From: CANNDT01 sp945876205
GTDB taxonomy: Bacteria > Acidobacteriota > Vicinamibacteria > Vicinamibacterales > UBA2999
DNA length: 47,328 bases
Assembly: GCA_947503365.1 (NCBI GenBank)
Contig: CANNDT010000028.1
Span: forward strand, 1 to 47,328
Direction: 5' to 3'
The position numbers were made by a program, and so were the translations under genes. Below the pieces are notes generated by a model, which saw only the letters and a program-made list of their open reading frames with translations, ran no database searches and was not told where the DNA came from. Positions 8,827 to 17,395 of the stretch are shown here, in pieces. Within the stretch, counting starts at the first letter, position 1. Each line of letters begins with the position of its first letter.

Positions 8827-8975
8827 GACTTCTCGGGCCCCTCTTTGGTGGCGTCCTTGAAGTTGCGGATGCCCTTGCCGATCCCGCGGCCGATCTCAGG
8901 CAGGCGGTTTGCCCCGAAGATGATGATGATGATCGTGAGGATGATCAAAAGCTCCGGAATGCCAATACGGCCCAT
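8823..8975 (-). CDS. tatA: Sec-independent translocase subunit TatA
   Basis: A 50-residue gene: short polar start, one membrane helix (ELLIILTIIIIIFGANRLPE) and an amphipathic helix (IGRGIGKGIRNFKDA), the full TatA plan including the FG hinge. TatA forms the pore-like ring of the twin-arginine export system. The ATG at 8975 is preceded by AGGTG at a good distance. The gene is convergent with rnr and the two stops overlap (CTAG). No tatB or tatC is in the window. A Tat-signal protein is encoded at 44392. Confidence 0.92.
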   Translation of the reverse strand: MGRIGIPELLIILTIIIIIFGANRLPEIGRGIGKGIRNFKDATKEGPEKS

Positions 8976-9054
8976 ATGTCACCTGTCCCCCGGCTGTGCT
9001 GTCGTGGAGTGCGGACACCCCGGGCCAGCTCGAACATACCCGGAGTGAAGCGTG

Positions 9055-9063
9055 ATTGTACCA
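9055..9063 (-). promoter_or_regulatory. extended -10 promoter candidate for tatA
   Basis: On the minus strand TGGTACAAT matches an extended -10 element (TGnTATAAT). Transcription would start near 9048, about 70 bases before the tatA ATG. No good -35 is visible, which is acceptable for an extended -10 promoter. Confidence 0.4.
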
Positions 9064-9103
9064 CGCGGTCACGGACGGAACGGCTTTTGAACATTAACGA
9101 CAG

Positions 9104-9985
9104 ATGAGCAGTTATCTCCGACGGTTTGGGCTTCTGGCGGCCGGGGTCGTGATGGCCGCAGCGTCGGTCGCGGCACAGGATCCGCTCGCGACATTTTCGT
9201 CGCGGACCGACCTGGTTGAGGTCTACGCGACGGTCATCGACGACAAGGGTGAGCCGGTGATGGGGCTCCACCGCGACGACTTCGACGTCTACGAAAACAA
9301 CCAGATCCAGGACGTCTCGACGTTTGCCTCCGGGGAGTTTCCGCTGACGGTGGCGCTCGGGGTGGACCGCAGCTGGAGCATGGCTGGCAACCCCCTTCGC
9401 CTGGCAAAGGCGGCGTCGCAGGCGTTTCTCAAGGCGCTGCGAACCGACGACCGTTCCATGGTCGTGGCGATCAGCAGCGAGGCCGACGTCATTGCCCCGC
9501 TGTCGATGGACCGCGTGAATCAGCAGCGCGCCATCGAGGCGCTCGACCCGTGGAGCACGACGGCACTGCACGACGCGATCATCGCCGCACTCGATCGGCT
9601 CGAACCGGAAACAGGGCGGCAGGCGCTTGTCCTGTTTTCAGACGGCGCCGATCGATACAGCCGCGCCACCGCCGCGCAGGTGGTGGCGCGGGCGCGCCGC
9701 AGCAACGCCTTGATCTATCCGATTGCCTTCGGCAAGACGCGGCCAGGGCTCCTGGCGGAGCTGGCCGTGCTCACCGGCGGCCGGTCGTTCCTGCTGCGCG
9801 ATCCGAAGGATCTGGAGAAAACGCTGCAGACGATTGCTCGCGAGCTTCGCTATCAATACCTGCTCGGCTACGCTCCGGCCACGCCCATCGATAAGGGCAA
9901 CAACGAGTGGCGCGCGATCCGCGTCGTCCTCAAGGGCAAGCCCGGTTTCCGCGTGCGCGCCCGCGACGGCTACACCACGGAATGA
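9104..9985 (+). CDS. secreted VWFA-domain protein, acidobacterial type
   Basis: 293 residues. Signal peptide at 1-24 (LLAAGVVMAAASVAAQ), then a short beta domain (VEVYATVIDDKGEPVMGLHRDDFDVYENN) that precedes a von Willebrand A domain in this family. The metal site motif is DRSWSMAG (DxSxS), with further acidic turns at LFSDGADRYS. The layout matches the VWFA proteins that are greatly expanded in Acidobacteriota. The ligand and role are unknown; such domains usually hold proteins together outside the cytoplasm. The tail RAIRVVLKGKPGFRVRARDGY is typical of the family. Confidence 0.85.
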   Translation: MSSYLRRFGLLAAGVVMAAASVAAQDPLATFSSRTDLVEVYATVIDDKGEPVMGLHRDDFDVYENNQIQDVSTFASGEFPLTVALGVDRSWSMAGNPLRLAKAASQAFLKALRTDDRSMVVAISSEADVIAPLSMDRVNQQRAIEALDPWSTTALHDAIIAALDRLEPETGRQALVLFSDGADRYSRATAAQVVARARRSNALIYPIAFGKTRPGLLAELAVLTGGRSFLLRDPKDLEKTLQTIARELRYQYLLGYAPATPIDKGNNEWRAIRVVLKGKPGFRVRARDGYTTE

Positions 9986-10006
9986 AAGTTGACGTAGAGT
10001 AGCCGC

Positions 10007-10513
10007 ATGCCGCATCCCTTGGTGTTGGCCCTTTTCGACAACGCGGCATCGGCGGCGACGGCCGCGCGTGATCTCCGCGGACTTGGCGTTCCCCGGGAAC
10101 GCGTGTCGATCGTGGCCCGATCGCATGATGAAGAAGGACAGCTCGCGAAAGTATCCGGAGGGTCTCCCGGATCGGAAATCGAGGACTCGGTTCGGGCAAC
10201 GAGGCTCGGGGAGCTCGGCGGACATCTGCTCGCCGCCATCGCGCTGGTGATGCCGGGCATCGGAACGATTGTCGCTGACGGTCCGCTCGCCGCGGAGCTC
10301 GGTGAAGCGGCCGGTCACCTCGCCGGCGGCATCACGCGCACGCTCGAGAACGCCGGCCTGTCAAAGGCCGAGGCTGGGGAGTGGGAAGCCGACCTCGACC
10401 GCGGGTGGTTTCTCATCGGTGCGCACGTAACGGCAGACGGGGTTGAGGCTGCACGCCGGGTGATGACGGCGGCGGGGGCCGTTCGGATAGCCGACGGTAT
10501 CTGGCACAAGTAA
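10007..10513 (+). CDS. general-stress-protein-like, glycine/alanine-rich protein
   Basis: 168 residues. The start VLALFDNAASAATAARDLRGLGVPRERVSIVARS and the later Gly-rich membrane-like segment GGHLLAAIALVMPGIGTIVADGPLAAEL resemble small stress proteins of the YflT/17M-like group. The C-terminal part (WFLIGAHVTADGVEAARRVMTAAGA) looks like a second copy of the same alpha/beta fold. No catalytic motif is visible. The gene lies 21 bases after the VWFA gene. Family call is by overall pattern and is tentative. Confidence 0.6.
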   Translation: MPHPLVLALFDNAASAATAARDLRGLGVPRERVSIVARSHDEEGQLAKVSGGSPGSEIEDSVRATRLGELGGHLLAAIALVMPGIGTIVADGPLAAELGEAAGHLAGGITRTLENAGLSKAEAGEWEADLDRGWFLIGAHVTADGVEAARRVMTAAGAVRIADGIWHK

Positions 10514-10681
10514 TTCGGGGGTGCGACTGTCCCAACTGAACGCGACAGATCGCGTAAATACGACAACTCAAGGCAGACCAAAAGCGAGAAGGGCGCATCC
10601 TAATCGAGGAAAGGCGGCTCCTGGCTAGGATTTGCTGAGGTACCTGTTTTGCAGTTGCGACGGTAAGAGCGCTCAAGGAGA

Positions 10682-11605
10682 ATGAGTCAAACCCAATCCT
10701 TGCCCATGTCGCCGCCGAATCCCGAGCCCGTCCGGCCTGAGCCTGAGCAGACGACCGACCACCTCAGCGTGCGGGTCGGCGGCCCGCCCGAGGTGCATTT
10801 CCTGTTCGAACAGCAGGAGAAACGGCTCGGCGGTGCGATTGGGGCCTCGGTTGCCACTCACGTCGCGTTCATCGCGCTCGCACTCCTCGTCATCAGGCTC
10901 GTTCCCGACCGGGTAACCGAAGCCATCCTGCCCGATAGCCTTCCGCGCCAGATTGTGTGGCTCGCCGAGCCCGGCGCCGGTGGCGGTGGCGGCGGCGGCG
11001 GCAACCAGATGAAGGAACCGCCGCGGAAGGCCGAGCTTCCCGGCAAACAGGAGATTTCGGTTCCGGCGATCAAGCCGCTGCCGCCGACAGAGGCGCCAAA
11101 AGAAGCGGAGCTTCAGCCGGAAGTGAACATTCCCGCCAAGACGCTCGGCGCGGATACCCTGGTGATGCCGGGCGTGCTCGAATCGGAGTCGACCAGCGTC
11201 TCGCAGGGTGTTGGCACTGGCGGCGGTGGCGGCTCCGGACAAGGCACCGGCATCGGCGATGGTCAGGGGTCGGGCTTCGGCCTCGGCACCGGTGGCGGCA
11301 CCGGGGGCGGCGCCTACCGGCCGGGCAACGGCGTGATGCTGCCGAGAGTGCTGCGCGAAATAAAGCCGCAATACACCGCCGACGCCATGCGCGCGAAGGT
11401 CCAGGGCACCGTGCTCCTCGAGTGCGTCGTCAATGCGGATGGCACCGTCGGCAGCGTCGAAGTCGCCAAGTCGCTCGACCGGACATTTGGCCTCGACCAG
11501 GAAGCCATCAAAGCGGCCAAGCAGTGGCGCTTCGCCCCCGGCACCCGTTTCGGCGAACCCGTCGCGGTGCTGGTCACGATCGAACTGACGTTTACCCTCC
11601 GGTAA
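10682..11605 (+). CDS. TonB-like energy transducer
   Basis: 307 residues. Cytoplasmic proline-rich start, membrane anchor at about 53-73 (IGASVATHVAFIALALLVIRL), a Gly-rich run, a Pro/Glu/Lys periplasmic spacer, a second Gly-rich stretch, and a TonB C-terminal domain (about 225-307: VLREIKPQYTADAMRAKVQG, then VLLECVVNADG, ending EAIKAAKQWRFAPG). By family it links the inner membrane proton motive force to outer membrane receptors. ATG 10682 is preceded by AAGGAG. No exbB/exbD nearby. Ends 14 bases inside the convergent dioxygenase gene. The 168-base gap upstream holds no other gene that I can see. Confidence 0.85.
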   Translation: MSQTQSLPMSPPNPEPVRPEPEQTTDHLSVRVGGPPEVHFLFEQQEKRLGGAIGASVATHVAFIALALLVIRLVPDRVTEAILPDSLPRQIVWLAEPGAGGGGGGGGNQMKEPPRKAELPGKQEISVPAIKPLPPTEAPKEAELQPEVNIPAKTLGADTLVMPGVLESESTSVSQGVGTGGGGGSGQGTGIGDGQGSGFGLGTGGGTGGGAYRPGNGVMLPRVLREIKPQYTADAMRAKVQGTVLLECVVNADGTVGSVEVAKSLDRTFGLDQEAIKAAKQWRFAPGTRFGEPVAVLVTIELTFTLR

Positions 11606-12527
11606 TTTCCCGAATCGCGAATCGTTGGATCGGGGCGGTGGCCCAGCCGGGCGTGCCGGCGACGCGCAGCTTGCGCGCCATCATCGGCGTGGCGGAGGTG
11701 TAGGTGAACGTCACCAGGATGCGGACGCCGGACGTCGGCTTTCCGCCCCGGTGATAGCCGATCGTGTCGGCGACGATCATCGTGCCGGCGGCGCCGGTGC
11801 AGACCTTCCACGACGAGGCGTCGAACACCCGGCTCATGTCCTCATTCGACAAGCGCTTGCTCGCTTCGCACTGGCGTGCGCGCTCCACTTCCGCGCCAAA
11901 CGAATGCGTCCGCGGGATATACGAGAACGGGCCCGACTCCTCGCCGACATCGGACAGGTAGATGAAGACCTTGATGATCTGGAGATCCTCGGGATCGCGA
12001 TGCCAGAGCTGCGATACGGCCGGGGGCTCGTCGGTGGGGTAGTTGAGCCACGAGGCCATGGCGTGGAGCGTCGGCCACAGGCCGAAGTAGGACGCGACGA
12101 TCTCGAGCAGCCGTTGGTCGAGCGCCACCTTCAGCAGTGGATCGTCTGGCGGCACGCCCTTGTCGTATTTCACCAGGTTGACGAGGAAATCCTTCTTGCT
12201 CGCGGTCGATGCCGCGGCGCCTTCCACGACCGCTCGAACGCGATCGCTCTCGCTGGTCTGTAAGATGGTGCGCGACGCCTCGCCGAGCGCGACCCGGCCC
12301 GCTTCGGTGAGGAATCGATCGGTGGTTCCGGTGACGATCCCGTGCTCCCGCAGCTCGCGGTTGGTGTCAGCAAGGTCGCGATGCACCGTCCGCGACCGCA
12401 CCGCGTGATACGTGGGCACGGCATTGGCGATGTAGCGCCAGGCGTAATAGATATAGTTCCGCTTCGCCATCGCCCGGCGCTTGAACCGATTGGTCAGCCT
12501 TTCGATCATCGCGGCGCAGCTTAGCAT
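11592..12527 (-). CDS. phytanoyl-CoA dioxygenase (PhyH)-like Fe(II)/2-oxoglutarate oxygenase
   Basis: 311 residues (or 305 from the ATG at 12509). The jelly-roll core shows an HxD iron motif in LWHRDPED (H176, D178), a distal histidine in IGYHRGGKP (H259) and an arginine that would bind 2-oxoglutarate (GVRILVTF, R269). The segment IIKVFIYLSDVGEESGPFSYIPRTHS is typical of PhyH-like enzymes. The substrate is unknown; family members hydroxylate acyl-CoAs, sugars or small metabolites. It stands alone, downstream of the groESL terminator and convergent with the TonB-like gene. Confidence 0.75.
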   Translation of the reverse strand: MLSCAAMIERLTNRFKRRAMAKRNYIYYAWRYIANAVPTYHAVRSRTVHRDLADTNRELREHGIVTGTTDRFLTEAGRVALGEASRTILQTSESDRVRAVVEGAAASTASKKDFLVNLVKYDKGVPPDDPLLKVALDQRLLEIVASYFGLWPTLHAMASWLNYPTDEPPAVSQLWHRDPEDLQIIKVFIYLSDVGEESGPFSYIPRTHSFGAEVERARQCEASKRLSNEDMSRVFDASSWKVCTGAAGTMIVADTIGYHRGGKPTSGVRILVTFTYTSATPMMARKLRVAGTPGWATAPIQRFAIREITGG

Positions 12528-12537
12528 GAGGCGGAAT

Positions 12538-12569
12538 AAAAAAAGGGCGGGCCCCGAAGGACCCGCCCC
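12538..12569 (-). terminator. rho-independent terminator of groESL
   Basis: On the minus strand a GC-rich stem of ten pairs (GGGCGGGTCC against GGGCCCGCCC, with one G-U) closes on a TTCG tetraloop and is followed by seven T residues. It starts 22 bases after the groL stop. Confidence 0.92.
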
Positions 12570-12590
12570 ATCTGTTGACGTACGGTACGT

Positions 12591-14219
<1,629 letters not shown>

Positions 14220-14233
14220 ATGTTGATTCGCTC

Positions 14234-14527
14234 CTACTTGCTCTTGAGAACCGCCAGGACTTCGTCCTCGCGCATGATGAGGTAATCCTCACCGTCAATC
14301 TTGATTTCCTGGCCCGAATACTTGCCGAACAGGATGGTGTCGCCGTCCTTGACGTCCAGCGCCTGGCGCTTGCCGTCGTCCTTGAACTTGCCGTCGCCAA
14401 CGGCGATCACCTTGCCCTGCTGCGGCTTTTCCTTGGCGGTGTCGGGGATGATGATCCCGCCCACCTTCTGTTCGCCTTCTTCGAGGCGCGAAACAATGAT
14501 GCGGTCGTGTAGCGGTCTGACTTTCAT
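14234..14527 (-). CDS. groES: co-chaperonin GroES
   Basis: 97 residues: MKVRPLHDRIIVSRLEEGEQ, the mobile loop GGIIIPDTAKEKPQQGKVIAVG, and KYSGQEIKIDGEDYLIMREDEVLAVL. Chosen start ATG 14527 has GGAG nine bases upstream; the ATG two codons earlier (14533) would be too close to it. Upstream in-frame codons to 14641 encode nothing from the family and lie across the promoter. Confidence 0.97.
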   Translation of the reverse strand: MKVRPLHDRIIVSRLEEGEQKVGGIIIPDTAKEKPQQGKVIAVGDGKFKDDGKRQALDVKDGDTILFGKYSGQEIKIDGEDYLIMREDEVLAVLKSK

Positions 14528-14615
14528 GTGCATCGACTCCAAACTGTATCGGTAGACGCGGGGCGACGCCCGGCGTTGAAATCTTTCGAAAACTGAAGCG
14601 GTACTGATGGCAGGC

Positions 14616-14669
14616 TGGCAGTCACCCAACCCAACTGCCAATTGTAGATGGCTGGTCAGCGAGCGTCAA
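14616..14669 (-). promoter_or_regulatory. groESL promoter with palindrome at the transcription start
   Basis: On the minus strand, -35 TTGACG (14669-14664), a 17-base spacer and -10 TACAAT (14646-14641) form a near-consensus sigma70 promoter. Directly after the -10 lies a perfect 7-bp inverted repeat, TGGCAGT-N11-ACTGCCA (14640-14616 on the minus strand), which would cover +1. I see no CIRCE element (TTAGCACTC-N9-GAGTGCTAA). The palindrome is a good operator candidate; the repressor is unknown. CTGCCA recurs once more just downstream. Confidence 0.75.
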
Positions 14670-14677
14670 GCACGGCG

Positions 14678-14896
14678 TCAGGCCGAGCGGCGCAGGCGGT
14701 ACTCGGCGATCTTCCGGCTCAGCGTGTTGCGGTGCATGCCGAGCAGGTCGGCGGCCTTGCAGAGGTTGCCCTCGGCCTTCGACAGAACGTGGGTAATGAA
14801 CCGCTTTTCGAACTCGCGGTTGGCGTCCTCGTATCGCACGCCTTTGGTGACCATCTGGTCGACGAGATGATCGAGCTGATCGTGAAGCAGGGGCAT
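14678..14896 (-). CDS. Fis-family small helix-turn-helix protein
   Basis: 72 residues. The C-terminal half, SKAEGNLCKAADLLGMHRNTLSRKIAEY, is the Fis/NtrC-type DNA-binding helix-turn-helix. The N-terminal half is a short helical region without a receiver or AAA domain, so this is a free-standing Fis-like protein. It starts with ATGA overlap on the purC stop and so is probably co-translated with it. Its stop is just upstream of the groESL promoter; the two genes run in the same direction, so read-through into groES is possible. Targets are unknown. Confidence 0.85.
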   Translation of the reverse strand: MPLLHDQLDHLVDQMVTKGVRYEDANREFEKRFITHVLSKAEGNLCKAADLLGMHRNTLSRKIAEYRLRRSA

Positions 14897-15795
14897 CAGT
14901 CGAGGTCTCGTTCGGCGAGGCGCGTGAACGCCTCGAGATACTTCTCACGCGTGCGGGCCACCACGTCGTCGGGGAGGGACGGCACGGGCGGCTGCTTGTT
15001 CCACCGGATGCGTTCCAGGTAGTCACGCACGAATTGCTTGTCGAAGCTCGGCTGTGCACGGCCTGGCTCGTACTGATCCTTGGGCCAGTAGCGTGAGGAG
15101 TCGGGCGTCATCACTTCATCGATCAGGAGAATCTGCCCGTCTTCGGTCAACCCGAACTCGAACTTCGTATCCGCGAGGATGATGCCTCGGCTTTCGGCGT
15201 GCGCGGTGCCGAACGCGTACAGCTTCATCGTCAAGTCGCGCAATTGTCCAATCAGGTCGGCACCCACAAGCGCGCCGGCGTCGGCCTCGCTGATGTTCAT
15301 GTCGTGACCGCTGGTGGCTTTGCTGGCAGGCGTGAAGATCGGCTCGGGCAGTCGATCGGACTCACGCAACCCCTTCGGGAGCGGAATGCCGCACACCATG
15401 CCAGTGGCGACGTAGTCTTTCCAGCCTGAGCCGGAGAGATATCCGCGCGCCACGCATTCAACCGGAACGGGATTCGTCTTGCGCACGAGCATCGAGCGCC
15501 CGGCGAGCATCTCGGCGTGGGGCTGAAGCGCGGCAGGGTAGCGGCGCACATCGGTTTCGAGCACCTGGTTGGGCACGATGTGCCGCGTGGCGTCGAACCA
15601 GAACGCCGAGAGCTGCGTGAGGATCTTGCCCTTGTCTGGAATGCCCGAGCCGAGCACGTAGTCGAACGCCGAAATCCGGTCGGTGGCCACCAGCAGCAGC
15701 GCATCACCGACTTCGTAGATGTCGCGAACTTTTCCCTGACGATGCGGCGGAAGACCGTTCAGTCGAGTTTCGATGAGGGGGGCAGCTAGCGGCAA
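14896..15795 (-). CDS. purC: phosphoribosylaminoimidazole-succinocarboxamide synthase
   Basis: SAICAR synthase of purine synthesis, which joins CAIR and aspartate with ATP. 299 residues, the length of the long (yeast-like) form. Motifs: QGKVRDIYEVGDALLLVATDR at the ATP loop, ISAFDYVLGSGIPDKG, VECVARGYLSGSGWKDY, and LILADTKFEFG-like IILADTKFEFGLTEDG, then DEVMTPDSSRYWP. The start is TTG 15795; the ATG at 15806 is out of frame. Leads a two-gene unit with the Fis-like gene. Confidence 0.94.
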   Translation of the reverse strand: MPLAAPLIETRLNGLPPHRQGKVRDIYEVGDALLLVATDRISAFDYVLGSGIPDKGKILTQLSAFWFDATRHIVPNQVLETDVRRYPAALQPHAEMLAGRSMLVRKTNPVPVECVARGYLSGSGWKDYVATGMVCGIPLPKGLRESDRLPEPIFTPASKATSGHDMNISEADAGALVGADLIGQLRDLTMKLYAFGTAHAESRGIILADTKFEFGLTEDGQILLIDEVMTPDSSRYWPKDQYEPGRAQPSFDKQFVRDYLERIRWNKQPPVPSLPDDVVARTREKYLEAFTRLAERDLD

Positions 15796-15871
15796 GAAGC
15801 GGGCATGTTACAGGGACCGCCTCGCACTCGCAACCGTACGCAACACTAACGAACGCCGCATCGCGGGAGCC

Positions 15872-15880
15872 TGATATATT
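15872..15880 (+). promoter_or_regulatory. extended -10 promoter for the flippase-like gene
   Basis: TGATATATT fits an extended -10 (TGnTATAAT). Transcription would begin near 15887, about 26 bases before the ATG at 15913. No clear -35. The element is part of a short AT-rich island in GC-rich DNA between divergent genes. Confidence 0.5.
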
Positions 15881-15912
15881 GTGTATGCCCCGGGACTCAT
15901 AGAACCTCCTGC

Positions 15913-16971
15913 ATGCGAACACGTACAGCTTTGGTATCGCTTCTGGCGATTGCCCTGCTCGCCTGGTTTCTTCGCCACGCGAACCTCGCCGATGTCTGGT
16001 CGCAGGTTCGTCGTGCGCGTGTCGACTTTCTTTTTCTTGGCTTGCTGTTTGTCGGCGTGACCTATTGGGTGCGCGCGTGGCGCTGGCAGTTCCTGCTCGC
16101 ACCGCTCGGACCGACACGCTTCCGTACGGCCTTCAGGACGACGGTGATCGGCTTCGCGGCGCTGAGCCTGCTGCCGGCGCGCGCGGGAGACCTGCTGCGG
16201 CCCTACCTGCTCGCCCGGCAGGAGAACCTGCCAGTGCCGGCGACGTTCGCCACGATTGTCATGGAGCGGGTGCTCGATCTCGTCGCGGTCGTGGCGCTGC
16301 TGTCGTTTTTCGTCTGGGGTTACGCGGACGAAGCGACGCTGTCGGGCTCGCTCCGGCGATCGGTCGAGATCTCGGCGGCGTTTGCCGCGGGCGCTGCGGT
16401 GGCGTTGCTGGCGCTGATGTGGGTGCTGGCGACGCATCCCGAACGGATCGGGACGATCGTCTTCTCAGCGGCGCGCGTGCTGCCACAGCGGATGGCCCAC
16501 ACGCTCTCGGCGGTGGCGAGCACCTTCAGCAGCGGCTTTGAGGTCGCGCGACGGCCCGGGACGTTCGTGGCCGCTCTCGCGTGCTCGTTTCCCTTGTGGA
16601 TTGCCATCGCGGCCGAGACGTATTTTGTGACCCGGGCGTTCGGGATTGAGATGTCGTTTCCCGGCAGCTTCCTGCTGCAGGCGATCCTGGTGATTGGCGT
16701 CGCTGTACCCACTCCCGGCGCGGTCGGCAGCTATCACGAGGCCTACCGCATCGGCGTGACGACGTTCTTCCACGCGGCCAACGATGCGGCAGTCGCCGCG
16801 GCGATCGTGGTGCACGCGGTCTCATTCATCCCCGTCGTACTCGTCGGAATTGTGTTCATGATGCAGGACGGCCTCAGCGTGGGACGTTTGCAGGCGCTGG
16901 CAGGAACCGCACGCGAAAAGGAGCTTCCCGACACCGATGAAATGCCCGTTCTGCGGCCACCTCGGCGATAA
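15913..16971 (+). CDS. flippase-like integral membrane protein (LPG synthase transmembrane-domain family)
   Basis: 352 residues with about eight membrane helices. Markers of the UPF0104 / lysylphosphatidylglycerol-synthase TM family are the early segment YWVRAWRWQFLLAPLG, the conserved FAALSLLPARAGDLLRPYLLA, the ERVLDLVAVVALL helix and VPTPGAVGSYHEA. It lacks the C-terminal aminoacyl-transferase domain of MprF. Family members are proposed lipid or glycolipid flippases; the substrate here is unknown. The last 35 bases overlap nrdR. Confidence 0.82.
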   Translation: MRTRTALVSLLAIALLAWFLRHANLADVWSQVRRARVDFLFLGLLFVGVTYWVRAWRWQFLLAPLGPTRFRTAFRTTVIGFAALSLLPARAGDLLRPYLLARQENLPVPATFATIVMERVLDLVAVVALLSFFVWGYADEATLSGSLRRSVEISAAFAAGAAVALLALMWVLATHPERIGTIVFSAARVLPQRMAHTLSAVASTFSSGFEVARRPGTFVAALACSFPLWIAIAAETYFVTRAFGIEMSFPGSFLLQAILVIGVAVPTPGAVGSYHEAYRIGVTTFFHAANDAAVAAAIVVHAVSFIPVVLVGIVFMMQDGLSVGRLQALAGTAREKELPDTDEMPVLRPPRR

Positions 16972-17395
16972 GGTCGTCGACTCGCGCGAGAGCAAGGAAG
17001 GCGAGGTCATCCGCAGGCGGCGGGAGTGCCTCGACTGCGCGAAGCGCTTCACCAGCTACGAGCGGATCGACGAGATCCCGTACATGGTGATCAAGAAGGA
17101 CGGGACGCGCGAGCGATTCGAGCGTCAGAAGCTGATCGCCGGCTTGCTGAAGGCCTGCGAGAAGCGTCCGGTCAGCGTGGCGGCGGTCGAATCGGTCGCG
17201 GATCGTGTCGAATCGACGCTGCAGGACCGTCCGGAAAAAGAGATGGGCACCGAAGAGATCGGCGCGCTCGTGATGGAAGAGCTCAAGCGCCTGGACAAGG
17301 TTGCCTACGTGCGCTTCGCGTCGGTCTACCGCCACTTCCGCGACATCGGCGAGTTCATGACCGAGCTGAAGGATCTGCTGAACACCAAAGACTAA
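16937..17395 (+). CDS. nrdR: transcriptional repressor NrdR
   Basis: 152 residues. Zinc ribbon CPFC...CLDC (C3, C6, C31, C34) followed by an ATP-cone domain (IKKDGTRERFERQKLIAGLLKAC onward), the standard NrdR plan. By family knowledge it senses ATP/dATP and represses ribonucleotide reductase genes through NrdR boxes; no nrd gene or box is seen here. It begins inside the end of the upstream membrane gene and its TAA is followed at once by the kinase ATG. Confidence 0.96.
   Translation: MKCPFCGHLGDKVVDSRESKEGEVIRRRRECLDCAKRFTSYERIDEIPYMVIKKDGTRERFERQKLIAGLLKACEKRPVSVAAVESVADRVESTLQDRPEKEMGTEEIGALVMEELKRLDKVAYVRFASVYRHFRDIGEFMTELKDLLNTKD

Noticed and set aside
14528..14641. N-terminal extension of groES
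   Set aside because: The region carries the promoter palindrome and leader; GroES starts at MKVRPLHDR.
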